Source: Pseudomonadota bacterium
GTDB taxonomy: Bacteria; Pseudomonadota; Gammaproteobacteria; Xanthomonadales; Xanthomonadaceae
Length of the DNA: 28,238 nucleotides
Assembly (NCBI GenBank): GCA_023388715.1
Contig: JAEWFT010000010.1
Span: forward strand, 1 to 28,238
Reading direction: 5' to 3'
In this document: positions 14,309-23,917 of the stretch, piece after piece
Layout of the letters: the number at the start of each line of letters is the position of its first letter
Numbering within the stretch: position 1 is the stretch's first letter
The notes under the pieces: model-generated
The model's database searches: none
What the model was told of the DNA's origin: nothing
Seen by the model: the letters and a program-made list of their open reading frames with translations, nothing else
Made by a program: the position numbers and the translations under genes

Positions 14309-15507
14309 GCCGCCGCGGGAAACTGGATGCGGTCATCGCCGGTGGCGGGGTGGTCGGTGCCGCCGCCGCACTGATGCTGGCGCGCGAAGGCCTGCGCGTT
14401 GCGTTGGTGGAGCCGCGGCAGCCCGCGCCCTGGCAGCGCGCCACGCGCGACCTGCGGGTGTTCGCGTTCGCGCCCGACAACGCCGCGCTGCTGGACGACC
14501 TCGGCGCCTGGTCCCGGGTGCTTCAGGCGCGCGTGCAGCCGTACCGCCGGATGCAGGTGTGGGATGCCGCAGGCGGCAAGCCGCTGGTGTTCGATGCCGA
14601 CACCCTTGGCCAGCCGCAACTGGGCTGGATCGTCGAGAACGCGGTGCTGGTCGATGCCTTGTGGCGCGGCTTGGCCGAGGCGGGCGTGCGCGTGCATTCC
14701 CCCGCGCGCGTGGTGGCGCTGGAACAGCAGGGCGAGGGCGTGCGGGTGGCGCTTGACGATGGCTTGGCGATGGAGGCGGCCATCGCGATCGCGGCCGATG
14801 GCGGCGCGTCCGCGTTGCGCGAACTCGCCGGCATCGAGGTCAGCCGCCACGACTATGGCCAGCAGGGCGTGGTCGCGTTCGTGAGCAGCGAGCAGCCGCA
14901 TGCCGCTGGCTGCTGGCAGCGCTTCCTGCCGGGTGGGCCGGTGGCGCTGCTGCCATTCGCCGATGACGCGGGGGCGGCGGCCGCGGGCAGGCTCGGCTCG
15001 ATCGTGTGGACGCTGCCGCAGGATGAGGCTGGCCGGTTGCTGGCGGCCCCGACCGAGGTCTTCGAGCGTGAGCTGGCGCAGGCATTCGGCGGGGAGCTCG
15101 GCGCTTTCCGGCTGGAGTCCGAGCGCGCGGGCTTTCCCCTGCAGCGCCAGCTGGCGCGCGAAATGCTGGCGGGGCGGGTGCTGGTGATGGGCGATGCCGC
15201 GCACGTGATGCATCCGCTGGCCGGGCAGGGCGTCAACCTCGGCGTGCGTGATGTCGCCGCGCTGCGCGAGGCCTTGCGCGGTGCCAGGGCAAATGGCGCC
15301 GATCCGCTGGGGCCCCGGGTGCTGGCACGCTGGGCGCGCAGGCGCCGCAGCGAGGCCGCGCTCAACGCCCGCGCGATGGGGGCCATCAACCGCGTCTACA
15401 GCAACGACATCCCGGCGGCCACGTTGTTGCGTGGGCATGCGCTGGGGATGGCCGGCGCGTTGCCACCGCTGTCGCGCGCGCTGTGGCGGCACGCAGCGGG
15501 GATCTGA
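14305..15507 (+). CDS. Second UbiH/UbiI-family FAD monooxygenase
   Basis: This 400-residue paralogue of the preceding gene has the FAD fold DAVIAGGGVVGAAAALMLAREG (residues 8-29), AIAADGGASALRELAG, and VMGDAAHVMHPLAGQGVNLG near the C-terminus. Xanthomonad genomes usually encode such a pair, often named ubiH and visC/ubiI; this one is probably the UbiI-like C5 or a related hydroxylase of ubiquinone synthesis. The start overlaps the ubiH stop (ATGA at 14305-14308), so the two are made together. Its TGA is immediately followed by the reverse-complement stop of rlmM, forming TGATCA. Confidence 0.88.
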   Translation: MSRRGKLDAVIAGGGVVGAAAALMLAREGLRVALVEPRQPAPWQRATRDLRVFAFAPDNAALLDDLGAWSRVLQARVQPYRRMQVWDAAGGKPLVFDADTLGQPQLGWIVENAVLVDALWRGLAEAGVRVHSPARVVALEQQGEGVRVALDDGLAMEAAIAIAADGGASALRELAGIEVSRHDYGQQGVVAFVSSEQPHAAGCWQRFLPGGPVALLPFADDAGAAAAGRLGSIVWTLPQDEAGRLLAAPTEVFERELAQAFGGELGAFRLESERAGFPLQRQLAREMLAGRVLVMGDAAHVMHPLAGQGVNLGVRDVAALREALRGARANGADPLGPRVLARWARRRRSEAALNARAMGAINRVYSNDIPAATLLRGHALGMAGALPPLSRALWRHAAGI

Positions 15508-16560
15508 TCAGCCTGGCTTGCGCGGGGTGGCGAAGACGGTGATCTCCTCGCGGTCGTGGTAGAGCTGGCGGGCGCGGATCTCCAGCGCCCTGCCGGACTG
15601 CTGCGCGAACAGGTCCAGGCACAACCGGGTTTCCGCCCAGCGCTTTTTCATCGGCAGCTTCAGGTTGAAGATCGCGTGCCGGCACCAGCCTTCGCGGAAC
15701 CACGTGGCCATGCGTTCGGCGACCCGGCGCGGCTGCTCGACCATGTCGCAGACCATCCAGTCGAGTGGCTGCTGCGGCTGCCAGGAAAAGCCGTCGGCGC
15801 GCAGGTGTTCGACCCGCCCGCTGTCGAGCACGTGCGCGCGCAGCGGCCCGTTGTCGATGGCCTGCACGCGCAGGCCATGGCGGGTCAGCACCCACGTCCA
15901 GCCACCCGGCGCGGCCCCCAGGTCGGCCGCGCGCATGCCGTCGCGCAGCAGCGCGGCGCGCTGGCCGCCATCGAGCAGCACCAGCAGTGCCTCTTCCAGC
16001 TTCAATGCCGAGCGCGAGGGCGCATCGGCATGCATGCGCAGGCGCGGGATCCCCAGCTGCCATGGCGCGCTGTCGTCCGGATCGCTGTTGGCGAGCAGCG
16101 CATGGTTGCCCTCCAGCAGGCACACATGCAGCCGTTGCAGGCGCGGATTGTCTTCGCGGGCAAGGATGCCGGCCATGCGCAGCGCCGGGCGTAGCGCGTT
16201 GCCCAGGCTGCGGGCCAGGCCGGCGAGCGGCTTGCCGGCATCGGAATCCGGATGCTCCATCACCAGCTGGCCGTAGCGGACGTCCGGCGGCAGCGCGGCC
16301 AGCATCGGCGCGATGCGGTCCCTGGGATCCAGCGCGGGCAGGTCGGCCAGCAGCCGCAGCTTCTGCCGCGCGAAGATCAGCGCCGCGAAGGGAATGGCGC
16401 GCGAGAGGGCGTCGGCTTCATCGCAGGCGAAGACGACGAACCCCGACTCGCGCTCGGTCCGCGCGTAGCCGGCGAAGCCCGCCTGCGCCGCGCGTTCGGT
16501 CAGTTCCGCGGCCAGCTCGGGCTCGAAGCCGGCGCGGCAGTAGCACAGCAGGCCGGCCAC
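15508..16560 (-). CDS. rlmM: 23S rRNA 2'-O-ribose (C2498) methyltransferase RlmM
   Basis: The 350-residue protein has an N-terminal THUMP-like half (GLLCYCRAGFEPELAAEL at 3-20) and a C-terminal Rossmann methyltransferase half. The SAM motif is GAAPGGW at 215-221. The ribose-methylation tetrad is visible as Lys187 (SALKLEEAL), Asp272 (VCDMVEQP), Lys301 (FNLKLPMKKRW) and Glu338 or Glu339 (DREEITVF). It methylates 23S rRNA in the peptidyl-transferase region. The start codon is GTG at 16560, eight bases after the deaminase gene; it gives the standard family N-terminus. It is the last gene of glnS-deaminase-rlmM. Confidence 0.95.
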   Translation of the reverse strand: MAGLLCYCRAGFEPELAAELTERAAQAGFAGYARTERESGFVVFACDEADALSRAIPFAALIFARQKLRLLADLPALDPRDRIAPMLAALPPDVRYGQLVMEHPDSDAGKPLAGLARSLGNALRPALRMAGILAREDNPRLQRLHVCLLEGNHALLANSDPDDSAPWQLGIPRLRMHADAPSRSALKLEEALLVLLDGGQRAALLRDGMRAADLGAAPGGWTWVLTRHGLRVQAIDNGPLRAHVLDSGRVEHLRADGFSWQPQQPLDWMVCDMVEQPRRVAERMATWFREGWCRHAIFNLKLPMKKRWAETRLCLDLFAQQSGRALEIRARQLYHDREEITVFATPRKPG

Positions 16561-16568
16561 TGGGCGGC

Positions 16569-17143
16569 TCAGTACCGGGCGCCGCCGCGCTCGCCGTAGC
16601 GGCGCAGCACCTCGCAGGCGGCCACGCGGTGCAGGTCGCGGACCACCTCGATCCCGCGCACATTGAGCTCGCCGACCCAGTCCTGCGGCAGTGGGCCTTC
16701 ATCGAACTCGGTCAGTGCCATCACGTCCTCGGCGCGGGCGCCGATCAGCAGGCGGTCGATGCCGGCCCAGACGGTGGCGCCGTAGCACATGCAACACGGC
16801 TGCGAGGAGGTGGCCAGGGTGATCGGCCCGACCGGCGCATCGTCGAAATCGCGGTTCAGGCGCGCGCGCTGGGTGCGCTGCTGCGCCAGCATGTAGGCCA
16901 TGGTCTCCGCGTGCGCCACCGACGTCGCCTGCGGCACCACCCGGTTAACGCCGACGGCGACCAGGCGGTCGCCCGGCCCGAACACCGCGGCGCCGAAAGG
17001 CCCCCCGGTCTGCGCATCGACGTTGAGCCGCGAGAGCTGGATCGCCAGCGCCATCTTCTCGTCGTCGCCAGGGTAGGGGCGCGCGGCGTCGACGGCGTCG
17101 TGCACCCAGGCCGGCAGCGTGAGGTGGACCTGGGCGTAGAGCA

Positions 17144-17144
<1 letters not shown>
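16569..17144 (-). CDS. Cytidine/guanine-deaminase-fold nucleoside deaminase
   Basis: The 191-residue protein contains the zinc-dependent deaminase signature: HAE at 78-80 (His78 zinc ligand, Glu80 proton shuttle) and PCCMC at 116-120 (zinc ligands Cys117 and Cys120). GGPFGAAVF at 47-55 resembles bacterial guanine deaminases more than the tRNA deaminase TadA. It also has a longer N-terminal segment (about 30 residues before the helix) than either. The start ATG shares one base with the glnS stop (TGATG), so it is probably translationally coupled to glnS. Substrate is not determined by the sequence; a purine base or nucleoside is the likeliest. Confidence 0.88.
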
Positions 17145-18901
<1,757 letters not shown>

Positions 18902-18929
18902 GGCTTCGCGCTGCTCTGGACAGCCTTGC

Positions 18930-18935
18930 ATTCTA
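18930..18935 (-). promoter_or_regulatory. Candidate -10 box for glnS
   Basis: TAGAAT on the minus strand matches the -10 consensus at 5 of 6 positions. It implies transcription from about 18923 and a leader of about 22 bases to the GTG at 18901. It overlaps the alternative ATG at 18931 and so argues against that start. No clear -35 is visible. Confidence 0.35.
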
Positions 18936-18963
18936 GCCGACGCCCGGCATACCGGCCTTGTGG

Positions 18964-18969
18964 CAGCAT
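18964..18969 (+). promoter_or_regulatory. Weak -10-like box before the DUF2007 gene
   Basis: CAGCAT is followed by exactly six bases (CGCGGC) and the ATG at 18976, the same geometry seen before apaG, ubiH and prmC. The hexamer itself is only 3 of 6 to consensus, so support is weak and rests on the shared spacing. Confidence 0.2.
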
Positions 18970-18975
18970 CGCGGC

Positions 18976-19236
18976 ATGCGCACCGTCTACGAAGCCGCGA
19001 ACATCATCGATGCCCACCTGGTGCGCCAGGCGCTGGAGCACGCCGGGATCCCGTCCTTCATCCGCGGCGAGGCACTGACCGGCGGCATGGGCGAGCTGGG
19101 CGTGTTCGGGCTGGTCGCGGTGATGGTGCCCGGGGCCGCCTGGCCCGCCGCCCGCGCCGTGGTCGACGCGCTCGGGCTGGGCGACGTGGTGGCGGGCGAG
19201 GACGACTCCCTGCAACCGGGTACGCAGCCCGCGTGA
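18976..19236 (+). CDS. DUF2007-family small protein (putative signal-transducing)
   Basis: This 86-residue protein starts RTVYEAANIIDAHLVRQALEHAGIPSFIRGEAL, the characteristic DUF2007 opening: a ferredoxin-like half that resembles PII or ACT-type small regulators. It has no membrane segment. Family knowledge: DUF2007 proteins are annotated as putative signal transducers with no proven ligand. It is divergent from glnS (about 75 bases from its GTG), and its stop overlaps the GTG start of the EamA transporter by four bases (GTGA), so the two are co-expressed. Confidence 0.85.
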   Translation: MRTVYEAANIIDAHLVRQALEHAGIPSFIRGEALTGGMGELGVFGLVAVMVPGAAWPAARAVVDALGLGDVVAGEDDSLQPGTQPA

Positions 19237-20156
19237 GCGCGGCACCGGCGCGGGTCGAGCGTGCGGCCCTGCTGCAGATGCTGGCGGGCGCCGCGATCAT
19301 CGGCAGCAACGGGTTGATGGTGCGGCTGGCGGAGATGCCGCCGACCGCGGTGGCGTTCTGGAGGATGCTGTTGTCCGGGCTGCTGCTGGCGGCGCTGGTG
19401 CAGTTTCGGCATGGCTGGCAGGAGCTGTCGCGCAGGGCGTGGACGTGGATCGGGGTGGCCTCGCTGGCTTTCGCGGTCGACCTGTGGATGTGGCACCGGA
19501 GCATTCTGCTGGTCGGACCGGGGCTCGCCACCCTGCTGGCCAACGCGCAGGTGTTCTTCATGGCGCTGGCGGGTGTGCTGCTGTTCGGCGAGCGCGTCGG
19601 CTGGCGCTTCGCGCTGGGCGTGCTGCTGGCCTTCCTCGGGCTGTGGCTGATGCTGGGCGAAGGCTGGAGCAGCCTGCCGGGCGACTACCGCTGGGGCGTC
19701 TGGCTGGGCCTCGCCACCGGCGTGGCCTACGCCGTCTACAACATCGGCATCAAGAGTTCGCAGGCGGCCGCCGCCCAGCCTGGCGCGCGCGCGCCGGTGG
19801 AACAGGTGCTGTGCCTTGCCGCATTCGGCAGCGCCGCCTGCCTGTTGCTGCTGTGCCTGGCCGAAGGCAGCGCGCTGGCGCCACCCGATGCCCGCAGCTG
19901 GGGCATCCTGCTGCTGCTGGCGGCGGTCGGGCACTGCCTGAGCTGGGTCCTGATCTCGCGGGCGATGGCCACCCTCACGGTGGCGATGGCCGGACTGCTG
20001 CTGCTGGCCCAGCCCATCGTTGCCTATCTGCTGGACGTGCTGGTGCTGGACCTGGAAGCCAGCCCGCAACAGTGGTGGGGCTTGGCGGTCAGCCTGGTCG
20101 GGATCTTCGTGGCGGGCATGCGGCGATCGCGGGTGCTGGCGGCGCAAAAGCCTTGA
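19233..20156 (+). CDS. EamA/DMT-superfamily transporter
   Basis: The 307-residue protein has about ten hydrophobic helices arranged as two EamA repeats. Typical elements are MLAGAAIIGSNGLMVRLAEMPPTAVAFWRMLLSG near the N-terminus, WMWHRSILLVGPGLATLLANAQVFFMALAG, and the second-repeat LLLLAQPIVAYLLDVLVLDL near the C-terminus. Such permeases export or exchange metabolites such as amino acids or nucleotide sugars; substrate cannot be read here. The start is GTG at 19233, inside the GTGA overlap with the DUF2007 stop; the open frame upstream of it is a shadow of that gene. msrA follows after a 53-base gap. Confidence 0.9.
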   Translation: MSAAPARVERAALLQMLAGAAIIGSNGLMVRLAEMPPTAVAFWRMLLSGLLLAALVQFRHGWQELSRRAWTWIGVASLAFAVDLWMWHRSILLVGPGLATLLANAQVFFMALAGVLLFGERVGWRFALGVLLAFLGLWLMLGEGWSSLPGDYRWGVWLGLATGVAYAVYNIGIKSSQAAAAQPGARAPVEQVLCLAAFGSAACLLLLCLAEGSALAPPDARSWGILLLLAAVGHCLSWVLISRAMATLTVAMAGLLLLAQPIVAYLLDVLVLDLEASPQQWWGLAVSLVGIFVAGMRRSRVLAAQKP

Positions 20157-20209
20157 TCTGGCGCCGTCCGGGCGCATATCAACCGGGTATCCAAGGCGCA
20201 AGGTGGGTC

Positions 20210-20854
20210 ATGCTCGGTATTGGTGGATCCAAGCAGCGGATGGTCGACCCCGCGCGCGCGCTGCCCGGTCGCGACACCCCGATACCGGTGCCGGCGGCGC
20301 ACCACGTGCATGGCCGCCCGCTGCACCCGGCACGGGAAGGGCTGGAGGTCGCGCATTTCGGCATGGGCTGTTTCTGGGGCGCCGAGCGCCGCTTCTGGAG
20401 CCAGCCGGGCGTGTTCACCACCGCCGCGGGTTACGCCGGCGGCTACACCCCCAACCCCACCTATCGCGAAGTCTGTTCAGGGGAAACCGGCCACGCCGAG
20501 GTGGTGCTGGTGGCGTGGGACTCGGCTCAGGTCACCTTCCCGGCGCTGCTCGCGCTGTTCTGGGAGAGCCACGACCCGACCCAGGGCATGCGCCAGGGCA
20601 ATGACGTCGGCAGCCAGTACCGCTCCGTGATCCACTGCACCACGCCGGCGCAGTTCGATGCCGCGCGCGAAAGCCGCGACGCGTATGCCAAGCGGTTGCA
20701 CGACGCCGGGCTTGGCGCGATCACCACCACCATCGACTACCCGCCGCCGCCGTTCTACTACGCGGAACCCGAGCACCAACAGTACCTCTCCAAGCATCCG
20801 GGGGGCTATTGCGGCCTGCGCGGGACTGGCGTGGCCTGCCCGCTGCCGGCATGA
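20210..20854 (+). CDS. msrA: Peptide-methionine (S)-S-oxide reductase MsrA
   Basis: The 214-residue enzyme reduces the S-sulfoxide of free and protein methionine. The catalytic motif GMGCFWGAER holds Cys54 and Glu58-region residues. GYAGGYTPNPTY, SGETGHAEVV, DPTQGMRQGNDVGSQYRS and EPEHQQYLSKHP are diagnostic. Two C-terminal cysteines (Cys201 and Cys210) are the expected resolving pair, followed by a short tail. The ATG at 20210 is preceded by an AAGGTGG Shine-Dalgarno-like run and keeps an E. coli-like N-terminal extension of about 50 residues. It complements MsrB encoded at 10573 and belongs functionally with the peroxide genes further right. Confidence 0.97.
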   Translation: MLGIGGSKQRMVDPARALPGRDTPIPVPAAHHVHGRPLHPAREGLEVAHFGMGCFWGAERRFWSQPGVFTTAAGYAGGYTPNPTYREVCSGETGHAEVVLVAWDSAQVTFPALLALFWESHDPTQGMRQGNDVGSQYRSVIHCTTPAQFDAARESRDAYAKRLHDAGLGAITTTIDYPPPPFYYAEPEHQQYLSKHPGGYCGLRGTGVACPLPA

Positions 20855-20907
20855 CCTGAGCCCCCCACCCTGTCCTGTCGACGCCAGCGGCCGCGTTTGC
20901 CGTTGGT

Positions 20908-22983
20908 ATGGAGTCCCGACCGGCACGTATCGCCCCATCGCCCGCGCTGCGCGTTGCAGGCGGCCTGTTGATCGCACTGCTCGCCCTGCTCGCGATCGCC
21001 CGCTCGGCGCTGGGCACCCGACTGGACAGCTTCACCATCGACGAGCCCTGGCACACGGTGGTGGGCGTGGCCTACCTGCGCAGCGGCGACATGCATCTTA
21101 ATCCCGAGCATCCGCCGCTGGTGAAGCGCTGGGTGGGCGCGGCCATGCCCGCGGACTTCAGGCTCGGCGCGGAACCTGCCCTGCGTGACAAGGCGCAGGA
21201 GCGCGAGTGGGTCGAGCGCACCATGTTCTTCGGCAATGATCCGCTCGCCGCGCAGGAGCGCACGCGCGTGGCGATGTGGGGGTTGAATGGCGCGCTACTG
21301 CTGGCGCTGGGCCTGCTGCTCTGGCGCGCGGCGGGACTGGCGTGGGCGGCCGGAACCCTGCTGTTCCTTGCGCTGGAGCCGACGCTTGGCGCGCATCTGC
21401 CGGTGGTGATGACCGATGGCCCGCTGGCGCTGGCGCTGGCCTGCGTGATCGTGGCCGCTGGCCTGCTGGCAGCGAGCTGGCAGTGGCGCTGGGTGCTGGC
21501 GCTTGGGCTGGCCGCCGGCGTGACGCTGGCGGCCAAGCACTCGGCGCTTGCGGGCCTGCTGGGGATCGGGCTGGTCCTGGTGGCCGCGATGCTGCGCGGG
21601 ATCCGCAAGGACGGCGCGTGGGGCGCGGGGGAGCGCCTGGTCAAGCTGGTGGCGGCGGTGCTGCTGGCGCTGCTGGTGCTGTGGGGCAGCTATGGCTTCC
21701 GCTTCCACGCCGACCGTGATGGCGGCGACCGCTTCAACCGCCCGCTGGCCGCCAAGATCGAGGAGGTATCGCGCGCGCCGCTCCGCGCCGCGCTCGGGAT
21801 CGCCGACCGGTACCGGCTGCTGCCGCGTGCCTACCTGTGGGGCCTGGCAGACACCCTGCGCACCGGCGTCGATGGCCGCAACATCGCCTTGCACCTGGTC
21901 TGGGGCAAGGTCTACGAGGGCCGCACGCCCTGGTTCACTTGGCCGGCGATCGTCGCCGCCAAGTTGCCGCTCGCGCTGTCCGCGCTCGCACTGCTGGGAT
22001 TGGGCCTGCTGTGGCGCGCGCCGCTTCCGACCAGCGCGCGCTGGATGCTGGGCGCGCTCGCGGCGGCCAGCCTGCTGCACCTGGCCGCGCTGATGGTGGC
22101 GCCCTCGGCGTGGGGCGGCGTGCGGCATGCCACGCCCTTGCTGGTGGCGATGGGGGTGCTGGGCGGCGCCGCGGTGTCCGAAGCCTGGCGGCGGCGTTCG
22201 CGGGCGCTGGGCGGGGCCGTTGCCGGGCTGCTGGTCGCCGCGCTGGCGATGACGATCCGCGAGCCGCGGCTGTGGGAATACCACAACGAGCTGGCGGGCG
22301 GCAGCGCGCAGGGCTGGCGCTACTTCGGCAACGAGGGCCTGGATGTCGGCCAGCGCTTCGCCGAGATCCGCGCCTTCCACGACCGCGAGATCCTTCCCAG
22401 CGGCCTGCCGATGTATTCCGACTACTGGATGATGGAACAGCAGGTGCGCGCGGCGGGGTTGCGCTATCGCCGCTTGGTGGAAGACCTCCAGGACGACAAC
22501 GCCGCCGGCGTCTACGAGGGCTGGTTCGTGTATCCCCACAGCGCGCGCCTGCCGTGGCCGCAGTGGGACTGGGATCCGCGCGAGGTGTTCCGCGAGATGC
22601 AGCTGGTCGCCAGCCTCGGCAACGTCGGCATCTGGCGAGGCCGGCTGGTGCGCCCGCGGGCGCGCGCCGGCAGCATGTACGGCAAGGTGATGGACTACCT
22701 CTACAAGGAGGACGGGAGCGACTGGGCGCTGGTGGCGCGGCGACTGGAGGAGGTCGTGGCGGTCAACCCCGGCATGGTCGGCGCCGCGGTCGAGCTGGGC
22801 AACGCCCACCTGCGCCTGGGCGACCGCGCGTCGGCGCTGCGCGCCTACCGCCTGCCACTGCAGCAGCAGGACATGCCTTTGGATGCGACGCTGGCTGGCC
22901 AGTTCCGCGAGCAGATCGCGCGGGTCGAGGCGGCAGCCGACCCGCGGCAGGTGCCGGCCTTGCGCAACCCGTGGCTCGAGTGA
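20908..22983 (+). CDS. GT-C-type membrane glycosyltransferase-like protein with C-terminal helical repeats
   Basis: The 691-residue protein has a first helix at about 15-35, followed by an acidic loop TIDEPWHT (Asp45, Glu46) and GDMHLNPEHPPLVKRW (61-76). This layout is typical of GT-C enzymes of the ArnT/PMT (GT39) group that use polyprenyl-phosphate sugars. Roughly ten further hydrophobic segments run to about residue 450. A soluble, probably periplasmic region follows (about 455-600), then a TPR-like segment (about 605-680: ARRLEEVVAVNPG, AVELGNAHLRLGDRASALRAY). The gene stands alone, 53 bases after msrA and convergent with oxyR. Donor and acceptor are unknown; the GT-C call rests on the acidic loop and topology. 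Confidence 0.75.
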   Translation: MESRPARIAPSPALRVAGGLLIALLALLAIARSALGTRLDSFTIDEPWHTVVGVAYLRSGDMHLNPEHPPLVKRWVGAAMPADFRLGAEPALRDKAQEREWVERTMFFGNDPLAAQERTRVAMWGLNGALLLALGLLLWRAAGLAWAAGTLLFLALEPTLGAHLPVVMTDGPLALALACVIVAAGLLAASWQWRWVLALGLAAGVTLAAKHSALAGLLGIGLVLVAAMLRGIRKDGAWGAGERLVKLVAAVLLALLVLWGSYGFRFHADRDGGDRFNRPLAAKIEEVSRAPLRAALGIADRYRLLPRAYLWGLADTLRTGVDGRNIALHLVWGKVYEGRTPWFTWPAIVAAKLPLALSALALLGLGLLWRAPLPTSARWMLGALAAASLLHLAALMVAPSAWGGVRHATPLLVAMGVLGGAAVSEAWRRRSRALGGAVAGLLVAALAMTIREPRLWEYHNELAGGSAQGWRYFGNEGLDVGQRFAEIRAFHDREILPSGLPMYSDYWMMEQQVRAAGLRYRRLVEDLQDDNAAGVYEGWFVYPHSARLPWPQWDWDPREVFREMQLVASLGNVGIWRGRLVRPRARAGSMYGKVMDYLYKEDGSDWALVARRLEEVVAVNPGMVGAAVELGNAHLRLGDRASALRAYRLPLQQQDMPLDATLAGQFREQIARVEAAADPRQVPALRNPWLE

Positions 22984-23010
22984 GCCGGCGCGTCTTGCTC
23001 CCTGCGGGGT

Positions 23011-23916
23011 TCAGTCCGCCTGCAGCTGCGCGCCCGCCAGGCTGCCGATGGCATCGGCGAGCGTGCGCAGGAACCCGTCCATTGCCGAGGACTTGCGCCA
23101 CACCAGCGCGATGCGTCGGCTTGGCGGTGGCGCGCGGAAGGGGACCAGACGGATGTTGCGCGGCTGCGCGACGCTCGCATGCACGGCAAGCGCCGGCAGC
23201 AGGGTGACGCCCGCGCCGGCGGCCACCATCTGCCGCAGGGTCTCGAGGCTGGTGGCGCGGAAGCCCGCTTTCTCCTGCGCGCCCGAGCGCCGGCACACGT
23301 CCAGCGCCTGGTCGCGCAGGCAATGGCCATCCTCCAGGAGCAGGAGCGTTTCGTCGTTCAGCGCGTCCACCGAAAGCGACGCTTCCCGCGCCAATGGATG
23401 CTGGGCTGGCGCGGCCAGCACGAAGGGCTCCTCGAACAGGAACTGCGCGTGCAGCTGCTCGTCCTGCACCGGCAGGGCCAGCAGCGCCGCATCGAGGCGG
23501 CCCTCGCGCAGGCGCTCCAGCAGCACGTCGCTCTTTTCCTCTACCAGCAACAGCTGCAGTTGGGGGAAGCGCTCGCGCAGCTGCGGGACCACGTGCGGCA
23601 GCAGGTAGGGCGCCAGCGTCGGGAACACGCCCAGCCGCAGCGACCCGGCTTCCGGATCCTTGCTGCGGCGGGCAGCCTCCTTCATCTGCTCCACTTCCGA
23701 CAGGATCCGCCTGGCCCGCTCGAGCACCTCGTGGCCGGCGGGGGTCAGCATCACCTTGCGCGGGGCACGCTCGAAAAGCGCCACGCCCAGCTCATCCTCC
23801 AGCTTGCGGATCTGCATCGACAGGGTGGGCTGGCTGACGAAGCAGGCCTCGGCCGCGCGGCCGAAGTGGCGCTGCTCGGCCAGCGCCACCAGATACTGCA
23901 GGTCGCGCAGATTCAC
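23011..23916 (-). CDS. oxyR: Peroxide-sensing LysR-family regulator OxyR
   Basis: The 301-residue regulator has an N-terminal winged helix-turn-helix (AAEACFVSQPTLSMQIRKLEDELG at 21-44) and a periplasmic-binding-fold sensor domain. The redox pair falls exactly at Cys199 (EDGHCLRD) and Cys208 (DVCRR), as in E. coli OxyR, so disulfide sensing of H2O2 is expected. It activates ahpC and related genes when oxidised. The start is GTG at 23916, one base after the ahpF stop, so translation is coupled to ahpF. The convergent GT-C gene ends 27 bases beyond its stop, so the orfX that follows oxyR in Xanthomonas is absent here. Confidence 0.97.
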   Translation of the reverse strand: MNLRDLQYLVALAEQRHFGRAAEACFVSQPTLSMQIRKLEDELGVALFERAPRKVMLTPAGHEVLERARRILSEVEQMKEAARRSKDPEAGSLRLGVFPTLAPYLLPHVVPQLRERFPQLQLLLVEEKSDVLLERLREGRLDAALLALPVQDEQLHAQFLFEEPFVLAAPAQHPLAREASLSVDALNDETLLLLEDGHCLRDQALDVCRRSGAQEKAGFRATSLETLRQMVAAGAGVTLLPALAVHASVAQPRNIRLVPFRAPPPSRRIALVWRKSSAMDGFLRTLADAIGSLAGAQLQAD

Positions 23917-23917
23917 C

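Noticed and set aside
20157..20209. Terminator between the EamA transporter and msrA
   Set aside because: GCGCC/GGCGC gives only a five-pair stem without a T-tract; support is insufficient.
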